Positions 30,022-38,860 are shown, numbered from the stretch's first letter. The stretch: DNA of 64,000 nt from Methanoregula sp. SKADARSKE-2 (GCA_030919125.1 CP121470.1:310001-374000); one strand, 5' to 3'. Translations and numbers: made by a program. Notes: generated from the sequence alone by a model not told the origin.

Positions 30022-30899
30022 AATTCCAGGGCCTCCTCGTACCGGGTAAAGAAGGGGAGCGCTCCAACCGCCCCGGTAATTCCCCTGCCGTTCATGACAA
30101 TGCGGAGCTTCTCGTCCTTGAGCGCTGCCAGTGTTTCCGGCCTGACTTCGCCCCGTTTTACTGCCCGTCCAAATGCATACAGCTGGGCCGACGGTGAAAA
30201 ACCGAAGTACACCGCCATTCCGGTCTTCTCCGAAAGAGTATACTTCTTGAGGAGTTGGTGGAACCGGTCGATCAAGCCATCCGGATCACTCGTGGCAAAC
30301 TCGGCGACGAGGCCAACGCAGTTCTTCGTCCGGTAGGGAACCGGGAAGAGCTGGACAATGGTGTGGGAAAGGTACGTCGAACTATCGTCTTCAACAGCCC
30401 TTGCTATATTATGGACAAGCGTCCATGTCGCTCCTTCGCTCGGGGTATCGGTATCATCAACACCGATGAGGATACGTTGCTTCCGGGGCAGCCAGATAGT
30501 TGCGCCTGCGACTTTTCCTCCCCCTGCAGGATCACTCCTGTCCCGCAGGACTCCTCTCGCATCGGACCTGCACGCAGCCGCTCCTACCCCGCCACCTCCC
30601 ATGCCGATGTAGGTGATGACAATTTCATTGCTGTCGAGCTCACAGGAAGATATCCCTGCGGGGAATCGCGAACCCTCAAGGCTCAGGTCAACGGTTTTTG
30701 GCTCCAGCAGGTACCTCATCGTTGCCCCGATGCACCGTACATCTTTTACAACAGGGCTCTGGGCATAGTGATGCTTCGACCACATCGCTCCACCGACGCA
30801 GTCAAAAAATTCGATGAGCTCAACATGCTTTCCGCTTTCGTCAGCGACTGCAACGATCTGAGGGTAATGAATGACGTAAGGTTCAGAGATGTTCGCCAT
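30003..30899 (-). CDS. Methanogenesis marker protein 11-like, DDTD family
   Basis: This 298-residue protein has IGVDDTDTPSEGATW at about residue 155, the acidic signature of the TiaS/DUF1743 group, with a preceding domain starting PYVIHYPQIVAVADESG and a glycine-rich segment GMGGGGVGAAAC. It looks like methanogenesis marker protein 11, found in methanogens but with no proven function. A TiaS-like fold suggests ATP-dependent nucleotide or small-molecule modification. It overlaps the radical SAM gene by 19 bases. A paralogue lies directly upstream. Confidence 0.7.
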   Translation of the reverse strand: MANISEPYVIHYPQIVAVADESGKHVELIEFFDCVGGAMWSKHHYAQSPVVKDVRCIGATMRYLLEPKTVDLSLEGSRFPAGISSCELDSNEIVITYIGMGGGGVGAAACRSDARGVLRDRSDPAGGGKVAGATIWLPRKQRILIGVDDTDTPSEGATWTLVHNIARAVEDDSSTYLSHTIVQLFPVPYRTKNCVGLVAEFATSDPDGLIDRFHQLLKKYTLSEKTGMAVYFGFSPSAQLYAFGRAVKRGEVRPETLAALKDEKLRIVMNGRGITGAVGALPFFTRYEEALELCCGEN

Positions 30900-30914
30900 A
30901 GAGTCCTGCCGCCT

Positions 30915-31841
30915 CTATCCCCCAGTTACCCCAGAGGACCGCACCCAGTGCCCCGATCCTGCCTTTTCTCCCGTTTGTATCGAGATACTCTCAATACCGA
31001 GTCTCCCCGCTTCCCGTTCCGCCTGTTCACGGGTCATGATCTCGGTTTTCACTTCCCGGAAGGCCGGGGAATCTGCTGAAAAGCCGATCCCCCGGTAAAA
31101 GGCGATGCTGGTATCCTTGGAAAACGTCTCCCTGCTGACAAAGTCGCAGACATAATTCTTCAGTTCCTCAACCTTGTCCGGCCGGACTGCAAAGTTGAGT
31201 GCCGATCCCACGCAATTGGTCGTCTTATCCGGGACTTTTGGATTCAGCTGAACCAGACGCATGCTGAGGAATTCTACCCCATCAATCCTGCACCCCTCAG
31301 CACATTTGAGGGCCATAACCCATGTGGCTCCTTCAGTCTTCGTATCGGTGTCATCAATCCCGAAACAGACCATTTCATACCTCGGCGTTATGATTCTGAC
31401 CCGGTTCGTTCGGGCTCCCCCGATTTTGAGATCGTCCTCGGTTGGATACTCAGCCCTGATCACACCGGGGGCCTGGGGAAGACAGGCTGCAATACCTACA
31501 CCGGCCCCCGTAATCCCTGACCACGTAGTGATTACTTCATCACCGGCGACTTCAACAGATTCCAGAGCCTGACCCCCGATCTCTTTGGAGGCTGGACCAA
31601 AATTTACCGGGAAGGTTCCGAGATTCGCATCGATGGTCATGGTTGTGCCTTCGACCCGGCAACAGGAAACTACTTCCCCAGCCCTTCGGCGATTCATGGC
31701 ATTCCACTCGATAGTCCCCCGTGCCCGGCATTGTTCGAGGATCTCCGCTCTTCGGGCCCGCTCATCCACCATGACCAGAAATTTCTGGGCAAAAAGTGAC
31801 CCGAACCGTTTCTTCACGTCGTCTGGTTTAAGAACAATCAT
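30915..31841 (-). CDS. DDTD-motif paralogue of the marker 11-like protein
   Basis: The protein is about 308 residues. It shares FGIDDTDTKTEGATWVMAL, the DKTTNCVGSAL segment (compare RTKNCVGLVAEF next door) and the late AFYRGIGFSADS region with the downstream protein, so the two are paralogues. The ATG at 31841 is preferred: the other in-frame ATG at 31886 sits inside a TATA-like ATTATTTATATGG that probably is the operon promoter, and GGCGAT precedes 31841 by a few bases. It is probably the first gene of the aks-containing operon. The function is unknown. Confidence 0.68.
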   Translation of the reverse strand: MIVLKPDDVKKRFGSLFAQKFLVMVDERARRAEILEQCRARGTIEWNAMNRRRAGEVVSCCRVEGTTMTIDANLGTFPVNFGPASKEIGGQALESVEVAGDEVITTWSGITGAGVGIAACLPQAPGVIRAEYPTEDDLKIGGARTNRVRIITPRYEMVCFGIDDTDTKTEGATWVMALKCAEGCRIDGVEFLSMRLVQLNPKVPDKTTNCVGSALNFAVRPDKVEELKNYVCDFVSRETFSKDTSIAFYRGIGFSADSPAFREVKTEIMTREQAEREAGRLGIESISIQTGEKAGSGHWVRSSGVTGG

Positions 31842-31953
31842 TTTATCGCCGAAAATTTCGTTATCAAAAGATTCAGCAATGTCCATATAAATAATAATCG
31901 GTAACGGAAGGAAAATTTCAGTGATGATAAAAAAAAGAGGTGAGAGAAAGATC

Positions 31954-32838
31954 TCAGAGTACCTTGTGCAGGTCGATTTTGAACGGCCCGAGGGTACCGC
32001 CGAAGTTGCCTGCGGAGATGAACTGGATACCCGGAACCATCACGGCTGCCTTGATCCCCGCTGCCATCGCTGCCGAGACAGACTTCTCATCGATGCCGTC
32101 GATGACGATCTCGTAGACGGCTTTGACACCGGCGGGGATCTTGCTGTCAGCTACCTTTTCCCTGAGGGTGGGGCAGTATTTCTCGTTGGTCGATGCGGGC
32201 ATGAATTTGTATTTGAGGCTGCCAACCTTCGAACCACTTGCCACGATACCACCGGGGAAACTGGTAATTGTACCTGCAACGCCATCAATTGCCTCGACAG
32301 CTGCCTGAGCTCCAAGGAGCGCTGCCATCTGGTTCTCACCCATCACAAAGAAGTTGCCACCTGCAACACCCTTAACAATCCCGAATTCCTCCTCCCCGAC
32401 ATATTCTCCTTCCATGATCGGGATTGCCCAGCATTGTCTGCCGCCAACTTCCTTCTTGTACTCGTACCCATCGCCAAAGAAGTGGAGTTTGACCGGGATC
32501 TTCTCTTCAGCTTCGGTGATACCGTTGAAGACAGCCGTTGTGGGTGCAGTCAGGACGCACTCCGCAAGCCGCTCTACAACTTGCTCCTTGAGCTTCTTCT
32601 TGCTCGCACAGATCAGGATTGCAACACCGGGCCTCCCATCAGGAGTCTGGCTTGCGGAGATATCCGCCTCAATACCTGCTTCACAGGGACATCCGATAGC
32701 CGATGTTGCAAAGCCGGTTGCCTCTATCGCAGCTTTCCTTGCCCATTCCTTCGTGACCGCAGTGATGATGACACGGCAGACCCAGGTTGGGAATGCCTCT
32801 GCGTACGTATCGTCAATAGTAACGCCGTTGATTTGCAT
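31954..32838 (-). CDS. ftr: Formylmethanofuran-tetrahydromethanopterin formyltransferase
   Basis: The protein is about 294 residues. It transfers the formyl group from formylmethanofuran to tetrahydromethanopterin, the second step of methanogenesis from CO2. Typical segments are MQINGVTIDDTYAEAFPTW, ATGFATSAIGCPCEAG and FFVMGENQMAALLGAQAAVE. The ATG at 32838 is preceded by GGAGG about 8 bases away, so the longer frame from 32868 is not used. It is divergent from the fwd-hdr operon and upstream of the aks run on the same strand. Confidence 0.96.
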   Translation of the reverse strand: MQINGVTIDDTYAEAFPTWVCRVIITAVTKEWARKAAIEATGFATSAIGCPCEAGIEADISASQTPDGRPGVAILICASKKKLKEQVVERLAECVLTAPTTAVFNGITEAEEKIPVKLHFFGDGYEYKKEVGGRQCWAIPIMEGEYVGEEEFGIVKGVAGGNFFVMGENQMAALLGAQAAVEAIDGVAGTITSFPGGIVASGSKVGSLKYKFMPASTNEKYCPTLREKVADSKIPAGVKAVYEIVIDGIDEKSVSAAMAAGIKAAVMVPGIQFISAGNFGGTLGPFKIDLHKVL

Positions 32839-33113
32839 ATAATAACCTCCGGTAGGAGTGGTGTACAATGATATTTGCTGAATAAATTTTCTAATTTGAT
32901 CGGTCCACGCGAAGGCCCAAGAGAGCGCATATAAAAAGCGGATAAAAGTTAATTTGATCTACTAAATCTATTTAAATAATTTATAAATAAAAATTAAAAA
33001 TCTCCAGAATTTTGTCCGTTTTCCTCTGGTGATTTCAGAACATTTATCTACATTCTTCTACAACTTTTTGGCAGTCGATTTTAAAATCGATCATAGCTGG
33101 TGCGTGAAAAAAT
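32839..33113. promoter_or_regulatory. Divergent promoter region of ftr and fwdG
   Basis: An AT-rich 275-base interval separates the two starts. On the minus strand a TATA-like TTTTTATATG lies near 32928-32938, upstream of ftr. On the plus strand TTTAAATAATTTATAAATAA near 32970-32992 is a candidate TATA region for fwdG. A perfect palindrome lies close to the fwdG start and is listed separately. Shared control of the first two pathway steps is plausible. Confidence 0.55.
33075..33090. promoter_or_regulatory. Perfect 16-base palindrome before fwdG
   Basis: TCGATTTTAAAATCGA reads the same on both strands and lies 23 bases upstream of the fwdG ATG. Its AT core could be a TATA-like element and its outer TCGA arms a protein-binding site. 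A repressor bound here could block transcription start. Confidence 0.5.
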
Positions 33114-33380
33114 ATGGCATTTGCAGTGCACATAAACATGGAAGATTGTACCGGCTGTAACAATTGTGTGGTCGCGTGCCCCGTTGACGCGCTGGAGCTT
33201 CACACCGTAGATCCTGCCACGAAGGACAAGATCTACAAAGTCAAGGATGGTAAGTCCATAGTTCTCGACTTCAAGAGTGAACTCTGCGCCGGATGCGGTG
33301 TTTGCGTTGAGGCATGCCCGCACGATGTTATCAAGCTGGCAGGGCCCTGGGAATCCAGAGCACAGGCAAAGGTACAATAA
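33114..33380 (+). CDS. fwdG: Formylmethanofuran dehydrogenase ferredoxin subunit
   Basis: This 88-residue protein with two [4Fe-4S] motifs (CTGCNNCVVACP and CAGCGVCVEACP) fits FwdG, which passes low-potential electrons to the tungsten or molybdenum enzyme. It opens the operon that continues with the polyferredoxin. It could also be a free ferredoxin, but position beside fwdF and length support the call. The ATG at 33114 has only a weak leader. Confidence 0.82.
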   Translation: MAFAVHINMEDCTGCNNCVVACPVDALELHTVDPATKDKIYKVKDGKSIVLDFKSELCAGCGVCVEACPHDVIKLAGPWESRAQAKVQ

Positions 33381-33403
33381 AGGAACTGCGTGAGGGTAAA
33401 TTC

Positions 33404-34582
33404 ATGGCATTGTTTCCCAAGTTTTCCAAGAAACGAGAGGGTGTAAACGTTGTGATGGAGCAGAAGCTCCTCCAGAACGTCAACAACCTTATTTTGAATT
33501 CAGAGACCTGTACAGGATGTGGTGTCTGTGTCGAGTCTTGCCCGGAGGATGCAATCGTCATCGGGCTCGTCGGTGCATCCCGGCGTGGAGCTATCAATTA
33601 TGCAGCTCCCGTCGATGTCGACGAACAAAAATGCTCGTACTGTGGCGTCTGCGTCATCATGTGCCCATTCAATGCATTGACTCTGAAGGTTGATGGACAG
33701 GAACGGCTTCCGATCCTTGAGAAGGAAGGATTCCCGCAATATGATATGAAAGCGGAGATTAACGAGGAGAAGTGTGTGCGGTGCACGATCTGTGAAGAGG
33801 TCTGCCCCCGCGATGCTATCGATCGCAATGTCCCCGCCTTCGAGGGAACCTACAAAGGACCGGTGGCTGGAGCAAAGGCCAGACAGACAGCGATTATGTC
33901 TGAAACCAAATTCACCGTTGACAAAGAGAAATGCACTCTTTGTGGTATCTGCGGTGCGCTCTGCCCGGCAATCAATGTGAAACACAGAGCGTTCACAGCT
34001 GAAACCGGTAAAGTCGAGGGCGATGTCCTCTGGGATCAGGACAAATGCGATGTCTGCAAGGTGTGTGTCGAAGCGTGTCCCGAGGAGTGCATCACCATCG
34101 AACGGAACGTCATTTCCGACAAGATTGCCGGCAAGGTTGATATTATAGAGGACAACTGCTGCACCTGTACATGGTGCTCGCGGAATTGCCCGACCGAAGC
34201 GATCACGGTTGAGAAGGTATTTGAAGGCAACATTGAGTTCAACGCGGACAAGTGCCCCGGCGGCTGTTCAACCTGCGCAGAGATATGCCCTGCAAATGCG
34301 ATCTACCTCCCGTCCGCAAAGCCAGCGGCTGAGATGAAGCACGAGATCGAACCGACCATCGCTGTCAACAAGGATTACTGCATTCTTTGCGGTGCCTGTG
34401 TCAATGCATGCCCCGGTGAGGATATCATTGTTCTCTCCAGAACCGGTATCAGGATGAAAGGACCCGAGACTGACCTTTTCAAGAGAATTAAGGCGAAACT
34501 TTTCACTCCCCGAACCTCGAAAGTAAAGGAGTCAACATCCGGCCAGGTCGAACTTAAGGGTACAGTAATGGGGAAGGCGTAA
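33404..34582 (+). CDS. fwdF: Formylmethanofuran dehydrogenase polyferredoxin subunit
   Basis: The protein has 392 residues from the ATG at 33404 (MALFPKFSKKREG). Eight CxxCxxCxxxCP-type clusters are readable, for example CTGCGVCVESCP, CSYCGVCVIMCP, CVRCTICEEVCP, CTLCGICGALCP and CILCGACVNACP. Such polyferredoxins wire several [4Fe-4S] clusters between heterodisulfide reductase and the FwdB active site. Its place directly before hdrC fits an electron bridge between the two complexes. Confidence 0.88.
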   Translation: MALFPKFSKKREGVNVVMEQKLLQNVNNLILNSETCTGCGVCVESCPEDAIVIGLVGASRRGAINYAAPVDVDEQKCSYCGVCVIMCPFNALTLKVDGQERLPILEKEGFPQYDMKAEINEEKCVRCTICEEVCPRDAIDRNVPAFEGTYKGPVAGAKARQTAIMSETKFTVDKEKCTLCGICGALCPAINVKHRAFTAETGKVEGDVLWDQDKCDVCKVCVEACPEECITIERNVISDKIAGKVDIIEDNCCTCTWCSRNCPTEAITVEKVFEGNIEFNADKCPGGCSTCAEICPANAIYLPSAKPAAEMKHEIEPTIAVNKDYCILCGACVNACPGEDIIVLSRTGIRMKGPETDLFKRIKAKLFTPRTSKVKESTSGQVELKGTVMGKA

Positions 34583-34585
34583 ACC

Positions 34586-35167
34586 ATGGCACGTTCAAAA
34601 GGCTACCCGGAAGCTCTGGAGAAAAAACTCCACGATCAGCGCTATTTTGCTGATGAATCAAATCCTGCTTTCACAAAGGATGTAAAGACAATCTCACGCA
34701 CCATCCCGCAGATGTGTTATCAGTGCGGTACCTGCACCGGTTCATGCCCATCTGCACCCCGCAGTACCTACCGGATCCGTAAATTCATGCGGCGGGCGGT
34801 TCTCGGGCTCGAGAACGAATCGCTCACCGATCCGGATCTCTGGCTCTGTACAACCTGCTACAGCTGCTCGGACCGGTGCCCGCGGGACATCCTCCCCACC
34901 GATACCATCATGGCGATGAGAAACCTCGCGTTCAAGAAGGATATCGTCCCGGTCAACTTCTTGAAGACCGTACAGGCAATCTACAGCTCTGGACACGGCG
35001 TCCCGAACAACGACGTCAACCGGGCCGCCCGCGAGAAGATTGGGCTTACCCGTGACCCGCCGACCACTCATATGTATCCGGAATATATTCCTGCAATCCG
35101 CAAGATCCTTGACCACTACAAGCTCAAGGCAAACGCAGACCGGATCGTCAAGGAAAGGGAGGGGTAA
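34586..35167 (+). CDS. hdrC: Heterodisulfide reductase subunit C
   Basis: This 193-residue iron-sulfur protein carries two [4Fe-4S] motifs (CYQCGTCTGSCP and CTTCYSCSDRCP). It passes electrons from HdrA to HdrB in the soluble HdrABC complex. The gene starts 3 bases after the fwdF stop and is followed 6 bases later by hdrB. Confidence 0.94.
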   Translation: MARSKGYPEALEKKLHDQRYFADESNPAFTKDVKTISRTIPQMCYQCGTCTGSCPSAPRSTYRIRKFMRRAVLGLENESLTDPDLWLCTTCYSCSDRCPRDILPTDTIMAMRNLAFKKDIVPVNFLKTVQAIYSSGHGVPNNDVNRAAREKIGLTRDPPTTHMYPEYIPAIRKILDHYKLKANADRIVKEREG

Positions 35168-35173
35168 GTTACC

Positions 35174-36091
35174 ATGTCAGAATCAAAACACAAGTTCGCA
35201 TTCTATCTTGGATGCATTGCCCCCAACCGTTACCCTGGTGTTGAATCTGCCTCCATCAAGGCGATGAAGAAGCTCGGAGTCGAGCTCGTTCCCCTCAAGG
35301 GTGCAAGCTGCTGCCCCGCACCGGGTGCATTCGGATCGATCGATCTCAATGTGTTCTATGCCATGGCAGCAAGGAACATCGTCCTCGCAGAGCAGATGAA
35401 GATGGACATTGCCCTTGTCTGCAACGGCTGTTACAAGTCCATCTGGGAAGTCAACCACAAGCTCAAGCACAACAAGGACCTCCGCGACAATGTCAACGAA
35501 GTGCTCAAGGAAGTCGACATGGAGTACAAGGGTACTATCAATGTCTACCACACCGCAGAGCTCCTCTACAACGACAAATTCATTGGCGTTGATAAAGTCC
35601 GTGACAGCGTAACCAACCCGCTCACCGGTGCACGCATTGCGGTCCACTACGGCTGCCACCTCGTCAAGCCCCACAAGGACCGGGAGTTTGAACAGGAAGC
35701 TATGCTCAATACCGAGCACCCAACCTGGATGGAAGAGCTTGTTGCTGCACTCGGTGCAACCCCGGTCGAGTACCGGAACAAGATGCAGTGCTGTGGTGCC
35801 GGAGGCGGTGTCCGTGGGTACGATATTGTTCACGCGCTTGATATCGCAAACGAGAAATTGATCAACCTGAAGGAAGTTCAGGTCGACGCTCTCACCGATA
35901 TCTGCCCCTTCTGCCAGCTCCAGTTCGACCGTGGTCAGATCGAGATCAAGGAAAAATTCGGTGTCTCGTATGATCTGCCAGTACTCCACTTTGCCGAACT
36001 TCTCGGACTCGCACAGGGAATGAGCCCGCAGGATCTCGGGCTTGATCTCCATGGGATCAGCTGCGAACCGTTCCTGCAGAAGGTCCTCTGA
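35174..36091 (+). CDS. hdrB: Heterodisulfide reductase subunit B
   Basis: This 305-residue catalytic subunit reduces CoM-S-S-CoB using two non-cubane [4Fe-4S] clusters held by two CCG domains. Cysteine motifs are GASCCPAPGAFG with CNGCYKS in the first half and HYGCHLVKP, MQCCGAGGGVRGYD and CPFCQLQFD in the second. Length and order are normal for the family. Confidence 0.95.
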   Translation: MSESKHKFAFYLGCIAPNRYPGVESASIKAMKKLGVELVPLKGASCCPAPGAFGSIDLNVFYAMAARNIVLAEQMKMDIALVCNGCYKSIWEVNHKLKHNKDLRDNVNEVLKEVDMEYKGTINVYHTAELLYNDKFIGVDKVRDSVTNPLTGARIAVHYGCHLVKPHKDREFEQEAMLNTEHPTWMEELVAALGATPVEYRNKMQCCGAGGGVRGYDIVHALDIANEKLINLKEVQVDALTDICPFCQLQFDRGQIEIKEKFGVSYDLPVLHFAELLGLAQGMSPQDLGLDLHGISCEPFLQKVL

Positions 36092-36101
36092 GGTGGTAGA
36101 A

Positions 36102-38261
36102 ATGGCTGAGAAGAAAGCAACCACCAAGAAGACCGAGACCAAAAAGGACACTAAGAAGGTAGCTCCCGTGAAAGATGATGTCAAGAAGCAGGCGCCCGCA
36201 CCTGCAGCAAAGCCAAAGGCAGCAGCTGCACCGGCACAGGTCGGCAGCACCATAAAGCAGGAACCCCGCATCGGTGTCTTTGTCTGTCACTGCGGTACCA
36301 ACATCGCCGGATCGATGGACATTCCTGCAGTGCAGGAGTACGCAAGCACACTCCCCGGAGTCGAATACGTCGACAACTACCAGTACATGTGCTCCACGCC
36401 AGGCCAGTCCAAGATTGACAAGGCGATCCACGACCACAAACTGACCGGTATCGTCGTCGCAGCATGTTCACCCCGCCTCCATGAGCCGACATTCAGGACT
36501 GCCACAAAGGAAGGCGGCCTGAACCCGTTCCGGTTCGAGATGGCAAACATCCGTGAGCAGAACTCATGGGTGCACATGCACGACCGCGAAGGCTCGACCG
36601 ACAAGGCGAAGGACGCCGTCAGGATTGCCGTAGCAAAGGCAAAACTCCTTCAGGATCTTTACCCGAAGACCGTCCCCGTCGAGAAGTCGGCAATGGTCGT
36701 TGGCGCAGGTGTCGCAGGTATGCAGGCGGCCCTTGACCTGGCAGCAGCCGGTATCAAGACCTACCTCGTTGAAGCAGACACGAGCATCGGCGGACGCATG
36801 TCCCAGCTCGACAAGACCTTCCCGACTCTCGACTGCTCGCAGTGCATCCTGACACCAAAGATGGTGGATGTCGGGCGTGACCAGAACATTGAGCTCTACA
36901 CCTGGTCGGAGATCGAGGCTGTTGAGGGATACATCGGAAACTTCGATGTAACCATCCGCAAGAAGGCACGCGGTGTCCTCACCCCGAAAGAGGCCGCAGC
37001 TCGCGGCATTGTCGGCGGCGGCTGTAACGGCTGCGGTGACTGCGATGCAGTCTGTCCGGTTGTCAAGCCCAACGACTTCGAAGTCGGCATGAAGCCAAGG
37101 AAAGCGATCTACATCAACCACCCACAGGTCGTTCCCCTTATCTACACCATCGACTTCAACTCGTGCATCAAGTGCGGCCTTTGTGTAACCGCCTGCGGAT
37201 CCGAGAAGAGAGCAATCGACCTCGAATCCAAGGATGAGTTTATCAAGGTCAAGGTCGGAACAGCAATCCTCGCCACCGGGTACGACATCTTCCCCATCGA
37301 GAAGAAAGAAGAATGGGGATACAAGAAGTACGAGAACGTCATCACGAGCCTCGAATTCGAGCGGCTTATCTGTGCATCCGGCCCAACCGGCGGTCACCTT
37401 GTCCGCCCAAGCGATGGCCAGACCCCGAAGAAGGTCGCCTTTGTGCTCTGTGCAGGTTCCCGTGACAACACCGGTACCGGCAAGCCCTACTGTTCGCGGT
37501 TCTGCTGCATGTACTCGCTGAAGCACGCTCACCAGATCATTGAGAAGATCCCGGGATGCGTTCCCTACCTCTTCTACATGGATATCCGTTCATTCGGTAA
37601 GATGTACGAAGAGTTCTACTACCGCATCCAAGACGAGGGTGCCAAATTTATCCGCGGCCGGGTAGCAAACATCCTCGAGGATCCCAAGACCAAGAACCTT
37701 CATGTCCACGCTGATGACACGCTCCTTGACCGCCCGATCGACCTCGATGTCGACCTTGTCGTGCTCGCAGCTGCAATCCAGCCAAAAGCGGACACCAACA
37801 GGACACGCAAGCTCTTCGGAGTCTCGTGTTCCATGGACGGCTGGCTGCTCGAAGCACACCCGAAGCTGAACCCGTGCGGTACTACAACTGCCGGCGTCTT
37901 CCTCGCAGGTGTCTGCCAGGCCCCGAAAGATATTCCCGACACTGTAGCATCCGCTGAAGGTGCGGCATCTGCGGCAAGTATCCCGATCCACAAGGGAGAG
38001 GTCGAACTTGAACCGTACTTCGCGAGCTGTATCGAAGAGAGATGTGCGGGCTGCGGTATGTGCGTCAACCTCTGCCCCTACAGCGCCCTCTCGCTCGTCG
38101 AGAAAGAAGGGCGTAAGGTTATGCAGGTTACCGAAGCAAAGTGTAAAGGCTGCGGAACATGCGGTGGATTCTGCCCTGGTGGTGCAATCTGGATGAACCA
38201 CTTCACTACGCCTCAGATCGTTGCACAGATCGATGCCTTCCTGCTCGGAGGTGAGCAGTAA
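36102..38261 (+). CDS. hdrA: Heterodisulfide reductase subunit A with basic N-terminal extension
   Basis: The protein has 719 residues from the ATG at 36102. HdrA holds the bifurcating FAD. It has VCHCGTNIAGSM near residue 62, the FAD-binding VGAGVAGMQAALDLAAAG, then cluster motifs CNGCGDCDAVCP and CIKCGLCVTAC, and C-terminal ferredoxin motifs CAGCGMCVNLCP and CKGCGTCGGFCP. No selenocysteine is used. An unusual Lys/Ala/Pro-rich tail precedes the conserved part (residues 1 to about 54). HdrA splits electrons between the heterodisulfide and ferredoxin. Confidence 0.95.
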   Translation: MAEKKATTKKTETKKDTKKVAPVKDDVKKQAPAPAAKPKAAAAPAQVGSTIKQEPRIGVFVCHCGTNIAGSMDIPAVQEYASTLPGVEYVDNYQYMCSTPGQSKIDKAIHDHKLTGIVVAACSPRLHEPTFRTATKEGGLNPFRFEMANIREQNSWVHMHDREGSTDKAKDAVRIAVAKAKLLQDLYPKTVPVEKSAMVVGAGVAGMQAALDLAAAGIKTYLVEADTSIGGRMSQLDKTFPTLDCSQCILTPKMVDVGRDQNIELYTWSEIEAVEGYIGNFDVTIRKKARGVLTPKEAAARGIVGGGCNGCGDCDAVCPVVKPNDFEVGMKPRKAIYINHPQVVPLIYTIDFNSCIKCGLCVTACGSEKRAIDLESKDEFIKVKVGTAILATGYDIFPIEKKEEWGYKKYENVITSLEFERLICASGPTGGHLVRPSDGQTPKKVAFVLCAGSRDNTGTGKPYCSRFCCMYSLKHAHQIIEKIPGCVPYLFYMDIRSFGKMYEEFYYRIQDEGAKFIRGRVANILEDPKTKNLHVHADDTLLDRPIDLDVDLVVLAAAIQPKADTNRTRKLFGVSCSMDGWLLEAHPKLNPCGTTTAGVFLAGVCQAPKDIPDTVASAEGAASAASIPIHKGEVELEPYFASCIEERCAGCGMCVNLCPYSALSLVEKEGRKVMQVTEAKCKGCGTCGGFCPGGAIWMNHFTTPQIVAQIDAFLLGGEQ

Positions 38262-38720
38262 ATGTCAGCTCCAGGAAATTTTGCAATACCCGAACGCGGC
38301 CCCGGTATCTGGCAGCCCAAGATTCAGGGGATCGTCTGCAACTGGTGTTCCTATGCAGGCGCTGACCTCGCCGGTGGCGGTCGTATCCAGTACCCGCCGG
38401 ACATCCGGATTGTCCGTGTTATGTGCACGGGACGTATCGATGCCCTCTTCGTACTCAAGGCATTTGCTGACGGTGCTGACGGTGTGCTCGTCTCAGGCTG
38501 TCACTTCGGTGACTGCCACTACCTTGAAGGCAACTACAAGGCAGCAAAAAGGATGTTCATGGTCAAGCGCCTGATGAAGAGCATCGGTCTCGATGACCGC
38601 CGCTTCAGGATGACCTTCGTATCCGCATCGGAAGGCGCGAAATGGGGTGCTGTCGTCACGGATGTCGTCAATGTCGTCCGCGAGCTCGGGCCAAGCCCCA
38701 TAACGGAATTCAACAAATAA
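38262..38720 (+). CDS. mvhD: MvhD, electron-transfer subunit linking HdrA to hydrogenase or formate dehydrogenase
   Basis: This 152-residue [2Fe-2S] protein contains CNWCSYAGAD, VMCTGRID and SGCHFGDCHYLEGNY, diagnostic of MvhD. It starts immediately after the hdrA TAA. In methanogens MvhD docks the hydrogenase MvhAG, or formate dehydrogenase, onto HdrA. No mvhA or mvhG gene is present in the window, so the electron donor must be encoded elsewhere or be FdhAB. Confidence 0.93.
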   Translation: MSAPGNFAIPERGPGIWQPKIQGIVCNWCSYAGADLAGGGRIQYPPDIRIVRVMCTGRIDALFVLKAFADGADGVLVSGCHFGDCHYLEGNYKAAKRMFMVKRLMKSIGLDDRRFRMTFVSASEGAKWGAVVTDVVNVVRELGPSPITEFNK

Positions 38721-38860
38721 AAAATTGCGTGATGCAATGAATATACCCTCACAAAAATTTTTTCAACGGGAAAATCCACACCGGTGTATACCGACGGGAG
38801 TTGAAAACCTGAAGGGTTCCATTGTCTCACCGACCATTACAATTACAGGAGGAATATATC

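Noticed and set aside
35183-36271. Minus-strand open frame of 362 codons
   Set aside because: Antisense to hdrB and the start of hdrA; hydrophobic and acidic stretches arise from the reverse complement of strongly biased codons.
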